Assembly (NCBI GenBank): GCA_918026815.1
Contig: CAKJVC010000010.1
Span: 2,854,501 to 2,918,500 of the forward strand
Source of the DNA: Chalara sp. BL73
Lineage: Eukaryota > Ascomycota > Leotiomycetes > Helotiales
DNA: 64,000 bases
Direction: 5' to 3'
This document shows, in pieces, positions 59,071 to 64,000 of this stretch. The position numbers and the translations under genes are program-made. Numbering within the stretch: position 1 is the stretch's first letter; each line of letters opens with the position of its first letter. Under the pieces are notes generated by a model. The model was given only the letters and a program-made list of their open reading frames with translations, was not told the DNA's origin and ran no database searches.

Positions 59071-60178
59071 AAGGGCCAAATCCGAAGCAATCAATGAAGC
59101 CTAACTGGATGTGTCATAGATAACGAAGCATTTATAACACGCTAGCATTTGGCGATGAGTGCCAGATTGGTGTTTCAGAACCATGTGTATACGGATCCAA
59201 GTATACCTACTAATGCTAGAGTCGGCCGTTCCGTCCTATTTAGAGGATGCTTCAGAGGTAAATTTACGACTCTTCATTTTCTTGTAACCAGTTTTCTGTA
59301 TGTCCACATATTGTATACTGCAACAGATCTTTTCATGACAAAACTGGAGAGAAATCTCCCCCTCATGCAAGATCTCACCCTAGGTCTTTCCAAAACGAAA
59401 CTCGCAAAAATGATGACACCATTATACGACCCTGAAATCAAGAACCATCACATGCGCACGTGTGAAGAAATTGACAAACTATGATTGAGGGAGAAAGGAT
59501 GTTGATGTTGAGTAATCATGATGTGGTCCGTGGTGTCCTTTGGCCCCTTTAAAATCTAAGCGATAATTATAATGCCCAGCGACCTCGGAGCAAAGTGCCG
59601 AATAACCAGACGAAAGACCTATGATAGCCGTTTGTCATGTTATTATACTCGCGCCCTTCCAAAGTAACAAACACCAATCCACCAACCATATTAATAAGCA
59701 GAATTCGAACAGACCGTCCCTTCTTCTCCAGTTTTGCGCTTTGCAGTTTGTCATCGTCCATTTCTCCACGACTCGGGGGCGTTGCCGATATGTGGGTTAC
59801 TTCGTACTGCTCTAGTACAAAGCCCGTTGACCCCCGCCGGTCTTTGCTCGTGTTCTTCTTCTTGAGGGATTGAATTTTTTTTAAAAACTTTTAATAATGA
59901 CTCCTTCAGCACGGGCCTTTTGGAACCTGTATATATAAATATTCATTGTTGTCCTCTCTTCGACGAAACATAGTTGATTCTGGGAATTTACGTCATTGGA
60001 GACTTTCGAAGCAACCCAGGTATTTCCGGATCGACTTACCTTCTGCACTTTATTCCCGGACCGCCACACCCCACTCATAGCTCAACTCGGCGAACCTGTA
60101 ACGTCTTCTGTACTGCTTGAGTCACATTTCATATTTGTTGCAGGACCTTTCCTCTTGTGTGGGAATAGGAAATTGGCG
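59071..60178. other. intergenic region, promoter of the second MFS gene
   Basis: 1.1 kb. A 111-codon plus-strand frame at 59149-59484 has no recognisable motif and is not called. The last few hundred bases should hold the MFS promoter and 5' UTR. Confidence 0.5.
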
Positions 60179-61834
60179 ATGGTGTGCGGAAATTCGAACA
60201 GCACCCTGGAAGAGGAAGACAAAGAAGAGATTCAATCAGTTCACTCCAGCTCCTCGACATCTCAGCATGATGTCGAAAAAGCAGACGCGGATGTTGAAAA
60301 GCAAGCGGGGTCCAGAAGTGTGAATGGGGATGATGAGAGGAGTGTTAAGGGGAAAGGAGTGTTAGGGAAGGCGTTGAGTCGGATGAGCACAAGAGCAAGT
60401 ATCATAGATCCAGGACCACCTCCAGATGGTGGTTGGGCATGGTTGCAAGGTACGTGGATCTTGTTCATTTACTTGAAGTATAAACCGTAGAGTAGAACGC
60501 TGTGGTCGGAGGGCCAAGGAGAACGGACAAACAGCAATGCTGACCTATTGATAGTTGTATACGGCCATCTGGTTATTATGAATACTTGGTATGTCTATCA
60601 TTTAATTACCCTCAAGATGAACGCAAAACTAACGAAACCAGGGGTTTCATCAATTCCTTCGGCGTCTTCCAAACCTACTACGTAACCACGCTCCACCGTC
60701 CACCTAGTGACATCTCATGGGTGGGCAGCATGCAGGTCTTCCTCCTCTTCTTCATAGGAACCTTCACAGGGCGCTTGACCGATGCCGGCTACTTCAACCC
60801 CGTTTTCCTTTTTGGTTCCGTGATCGCCATATTCGGGCTCTTCATGGCTTCTCTAAGCACGACATACACGCAACTAATCCTTTCCCAAGGCGTGTGTTTC
60901 GGTCTTGGATGCGGGTTCCTCTTCTGCCCTGCATTGTCTCAACTGAGCACGTATTTCAGCACCAAGAGAAGCCTGGCAATAGGGATCGGTGCCGCGGGGA
61001 GCGCGACGGGCGGCATGGTTTTCCCAGCTATGGTGCAGCAATTACTCCCGAAAATCGGGTTTGCGTGGACCATGCGGAGTCTGGCGTTCATTCAGCTCGG
61101 ATGCCTCATCATCTGCAACATCGGGATGAAACCTCGCATCCCGCCCCGGAAAACCGGTGCATTGGTGGACTGGGCATCGTTCAAAGAAGTCCCGTACACG
61201 CTCTTCGCGCTCGGGATGTTTTTCGTACGTTCTTTCACTCTTTCTCCCCTGCTATCTATTAGAGAGTTCGAGGACTAATGACCTGCGATAGAACTTTTGG
61301 GGCGTCTACTTCGCCTTTTTCTATCTCGGTTCCTTTGCCCGAAACATTATCGGACTTCCCTACGACGAATCCATAAACTTGCTCATCACTCTCAACGGTG
61401 TTGGGATCCTCGGTCGAGTCATCCCGAACCACCTTGCCGACCGCTATCTCGGCCCCTTGAACACCTTGATCCCATCGGTGGCCTTCTCCTCCCTTCTCTA
61501 CTACGTCTGGATATCCATATCCTCGCGATCGGGGCTGTACGCGTGGGCGGTGATCTACGGGATGGCGGGCGCGGCGATCCAGAGCCTGTTTCCCGCGACG
61601 CTGAGCAGCCTGACGACGGATCTGAAGATGATGGGCACGAGGATGGGCATGGTGTTCACGATTGTGAGTTTTGCGGTGTTGACAGGGCCGCCGATCGCAG
61701 GCGCTTTAATCCAGAAGGGGGATGGGCACTATAAATATGCGCAGGCATTTGCGGGACTGGATCTCTCGGTTGGATGCGCACTCCTTATTGGTGCTAGATT
61801 GGCGAAGGGGAGGAGATTGAGGGTCAAGATGTGA
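60179..61834 (+). CDS. MFS monocarboxylate-type transporter (MCT/MCH family)
   Basis: Exons 60179-60449, 60555-60588 (34 bases), 60642-61224 and 61292-61834 give 476 residues. The long hydrophilic, Ser/Glu-rich N-tail ends in PPDGGWAWLQVVYGHLVIMN, the MCT signature D-G-G-W-x-W before TM1. NTWGFINSFGVFQTYY is restored across the third exon boundary. The loop STKRSLAIGIGAAGSATGG follows TM4, and the second half keeps NGVGILGRVIPNHLADRYLG, the conserved loop of the family. About 12 membrane spans. Introns are all GT-AG. The start is the first ATG in frame near the acidic tail; the frame remains open upstream without resemblance. It is a plasma-membrane porter for an organic acid or related compound. 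It converges on the copper amine oxidase gene with 315 bases between stops. Same family as, but clearly diverged from, the gene at 2.5-4.0 kb. Confidence 0.92.
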
Positions 61835-62149
61835 GGTCACGTTATTAGACGCGGATGGAATATTCGAATGTGTACATAGATAATAGCACGAACATAGAAA
61901 AGACCACGATATAATAATTTCATTAAAACAGCAAGAAACCTGAGTATAAATATGTAGAATGGTCATTCGTGGATGAAGTGTGAAGGAAGTATCGGTGTGC
62001 CATATACATTGGGCATTTCGAAGATCATGATTATAACCCCTTGCATGTAAACCTGCTCATAAACTTGCTCACAAACCTGCTCGTAAACCATCCAAATCAT
62101 GTGTGTCTCCCATAAATATACCGAATTCGCCGCTGACGCACCGCTCTTC
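61835..62149. other. convergent 3' intergenic region
   Basis: 315 bases between the MFS stop (+) and amine oxidase stop (-). Contains three near-identical AAACCTGCTC/AAACTTGCTC/AAACCATCC-like short units around 62048-62096. No gene. Confidence 0.5.
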
Positions 62150-64000
62150 TCAAAGCTTACTACTCTCCTTCACGCAGCAGACCTGACCATCCCTCCCAAC
62201 AACGGCCTCCTCACCGCCCGTGTTTGACACCAAAACACTCTTGTTGAACGCCTGCGTGCTGGGCGGGACATCCAGCGCCGGGTTCTTGTCAAAGAAGTTC
62301 ACTGGCTTCAGGCTAACCTTCAGGATCTCACAGGGCATCACCGGGAAGTCTTCGATTCTTGGGACATGGTTGATGCCGAACTGCACCCAGACCACGACAT
62401 CGCCGTCCAGCACGTTATCCTTCCTTGCGGCAAAGCTTCTGACGCCCGTGCCACCGCGAGACTGGTTCGTGTATTTTCCACCGGCATAGATCTCGCCTTC
62501 TTTGTACGACGTTACATAGATGTTATGGTCCGCAAACTCGGCACGCTTGAAGTGGAAGCTGTCCTTGTCTGCGACCATCTTCTGGAAGGGCGGTGCCATG
62601 ATCTTGTATGCGACGGGTTTGCCGTTGACGGGGTTTTTGACGGCTGCGTTCTGGATCTTGAAGACACGGTTGACGTCGTAGTTGAGGTCATAGCCGCCAG
62701 CTGTGGTGATGGGTGTTTCTGTGACGGTGTAGCCGACGCCGTGAGGGTTTAGTTCTGAGCGTGGCATTGGATGAGCTTCGTCGTAGACGACGCGGTTGGT
62801 GGGGCCGTCGATCATGGGGTCGACGCGGAGGGAGAAGATGTGTTGATGGTGGGCTGCTAAGACACCTGGATGGACGACAGTCCCCCATGGGACAGAGATA
62901 TCTTCGTCGATGGGCTGAGTAGAGAGAATGCCGGTAGCGCGCACTTCGTACATGACCTCTCCGGCTTGGTTGAACTGGAAGGCGAGGATGTACTCGTAGT
63001 TCGCAACGGTGATGATGGATTGTAGGACCAACTCTCGATTTCTGGTAACGACGGCTCGGCCGGTGCGGTAATTGGTGTGCTTCCAGCCAATACCACTATC
63101 CTGCTCATGAATGCAGATCACATTGGGCATCTCTAGTGGCTCTCCTTTATCATCACTGAGGACACCGGAGAGGTAAGAGATAGAGCCAAGACAATCGCAT
63201 CCAAGTTGTAGGTTGTTCGCCATCAAACCTGCTCCACAATCTCCAAGATCGAAGGCCTGCTTCTTGTGGTACGGGTGACGAGGATCAGCATATGGAATTG
63301 CCATATCCGAGAGAGAAAGTCTATAGAAGAGCGGGCGGCCTGCGTAATGGACATCATAGAGTACCATTCCTTCACGTTGGTTGAAGCCGACTTTGAATTG
63401 CCATTTCTGCCACGCTACGGCAGACCCTTGCTCGCTAAATTTGGTGATTTGAAAGGAGGCTCCCTCTGGCTGGACAACATTCAAAGGCTTCAGATCTGTC
63501 CGTAGAGTTTGGGCTTCCGGAATGTATTCATTGGGGGGCTGAACCTTGTATGGTGATATCTCTTTAACGTTGTTGTCGACGCCAGTAGGAAGAATATCTA
63601 TCCGGGTCACCTTCAGGGTTTCGGCACTGACAACAGGTGAAATAGCGAGCGGTAACGCATAGTGATTGCCGTCTTCTTCGCTGGGGTTATTCGGATCTCG
63701 TAAGTAAAGGAAGCATTGGAAGACCCGCTTGGAATCATCGAAGAGTCCGTCGCTTACACCATCTGAGCCTGCCATTCTTTAACAGGGTGAACTGAGGAGT
63801 TGCTTGCGAGCATACCATAAATCCAAGGATCACTGATAACGACAGTCCCTTCTGGGAGCTGAAGCTTGGCAATCTCTGCCTTTACCCCTTCGTCCTCTAG
63901 AGCAGCTTTCTCTACCTTGGTGAGCTCATCGCCATCCGCATTACTATGAACATAAGGCCCAAGACGAAAGTTACTTTCCACCTTGCCAAGGGTCAAGTTG
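62150..64000 (-). CDS. copper amine oxidase, peroxisomal type (5' end off the window)
   Basis: Exons on the minus strand: 64000-63816 (partial, N-terminus missing) and 63768-62150, about 601 residues visible of a family usually 650-700 long. The 47-base intron joins DPWIYG to SDGVSDGLFDDSKRVFQC. Catalytic marks: VANYEYILA, where the Tyr of NYE becomes the topaquinone cofactor; HHQHIFSLRVDP with the copper His-x-His pair; INHVPRIEDFPVMP with the third copper His; and the active-site-base region YYVDV-like segment VLYDVHYAGRPLFYRLSLSD upstream. The last residues are SSKL, a peroxisomal targeting signal type 1. It oxidises primary amines to aldehydes with release of ammonia and hydrogen peroxide, serving nitrogen supply. 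The peroxisomal location fits detoxification of the peroxide by catalase (established for yeast methylamine oxidases). Confidence 0.95.

Noticed and set aside
59149..59484. 111-codon plus-strand frame after the SNG1-type pseudogene
   Set aside because: One weak hydrophobic segment but no family motif; too short and isolated to call.
1..64000. tRNA genes, CRISPR arrays and intact transposons
   Set aside because: I looked for B-box-like GGTTCGANTCC words, regularly spaced repeats, transposase or reverse-transcriptase motifs and found none by eye; a tRNAscan and repeat search could still find something.

Overview
This is nuclear DNA from a filamentous ascomycete (Pezizomycotina). Genes are split by short introns of about 45-100 bases with GT(or GC)...CTAAY...AG signals, intergenic spaces are long, and the content is typically fungal: Zn2Cys6 regulator, full-length ABCG transporter, monocarboxylate-type MFS porters, KP4-like secreted protein, ankyrin/CorA-like protein, SNG1-type gene. 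A Leotiomycete is a reasonable guess from overall gene style, but nothing here proves the class. All exon coordinates were worked out by hand from reading frame, splice signals and remembered family consensus; no alignment was run.

Left edge (1-12.5 kb): a dense run of seven metabolic genes. They are the 3' end of a 2-oxoglutarate/Fe(II) oxygenase, an FMN alpha-hydroxyacid dehydrogenase/monooxygenase (with one exon junction I cannot join in frame), an MFS monocarboxylate-type porter, a cytochrome P450, a class-I/COMT-like O-methyltransferase, a PLP aminotransferase and a zinc alcohol dehydrogenase. Two divergent pairs share promoters. This looks like one flank of a secondary-metabolite or amino-acid-derived pathway cluster; no core synthase lies inside the window, so it would have to be to the left. 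The aminotransferase (amino acid/keto acid) and hydroxyacid oxidase (hydroxy acid/keto acid) suggest 2-oxo acid chemistry (inference).

12.5-20.3 kb: a gene-poor 4 kb stretch ending in a decayed P450 3' fragment, then two genes for secreted proteins on the minus strand: a KP4-like domain protein with a Thr/Ser stalk and probable GPI anchor, and a lysozyme/SLT-fold (GH23-like) protein with a chitin-binding-like C-terminus.

20-35 kb: a ZNG1/CobW-type zinc chaperone GTPase, a large 15-or-more-exon gene joining a degenerate alpha/beta-hydrolase domain, ankyrin repeats and a CorA-like membrane domain (fungal NLR-like or surveillance-type architecture), and a full-length (NBD-TMD)x2 ABCG transporter, all on the minus strand.

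35-51 kb: mostly non-coding. A Zn2Cys6 regulator with an AT-hook (40.1-42.2 kb) sits between a 5.4 kb and an 8.8 kb gene-free stretch. The latter carries microsatellites and a cluster of TACTGTA/TACAGTA words.

51-64 kb: a proline-rich SH3-ligand-like protein, the cohesin acetyltransferase Eco1 head-to-head with a MYND zinc-finger protein, a multiply broken SNG1/DUF3533-type pseudogene, a second MFS monocarboxylate-type porter, and (running off the right edge) a peroxisomal copper amine oxidase ending in SKL. No rRNA, tRNA, CRISPR array or intact transposon was recognised.
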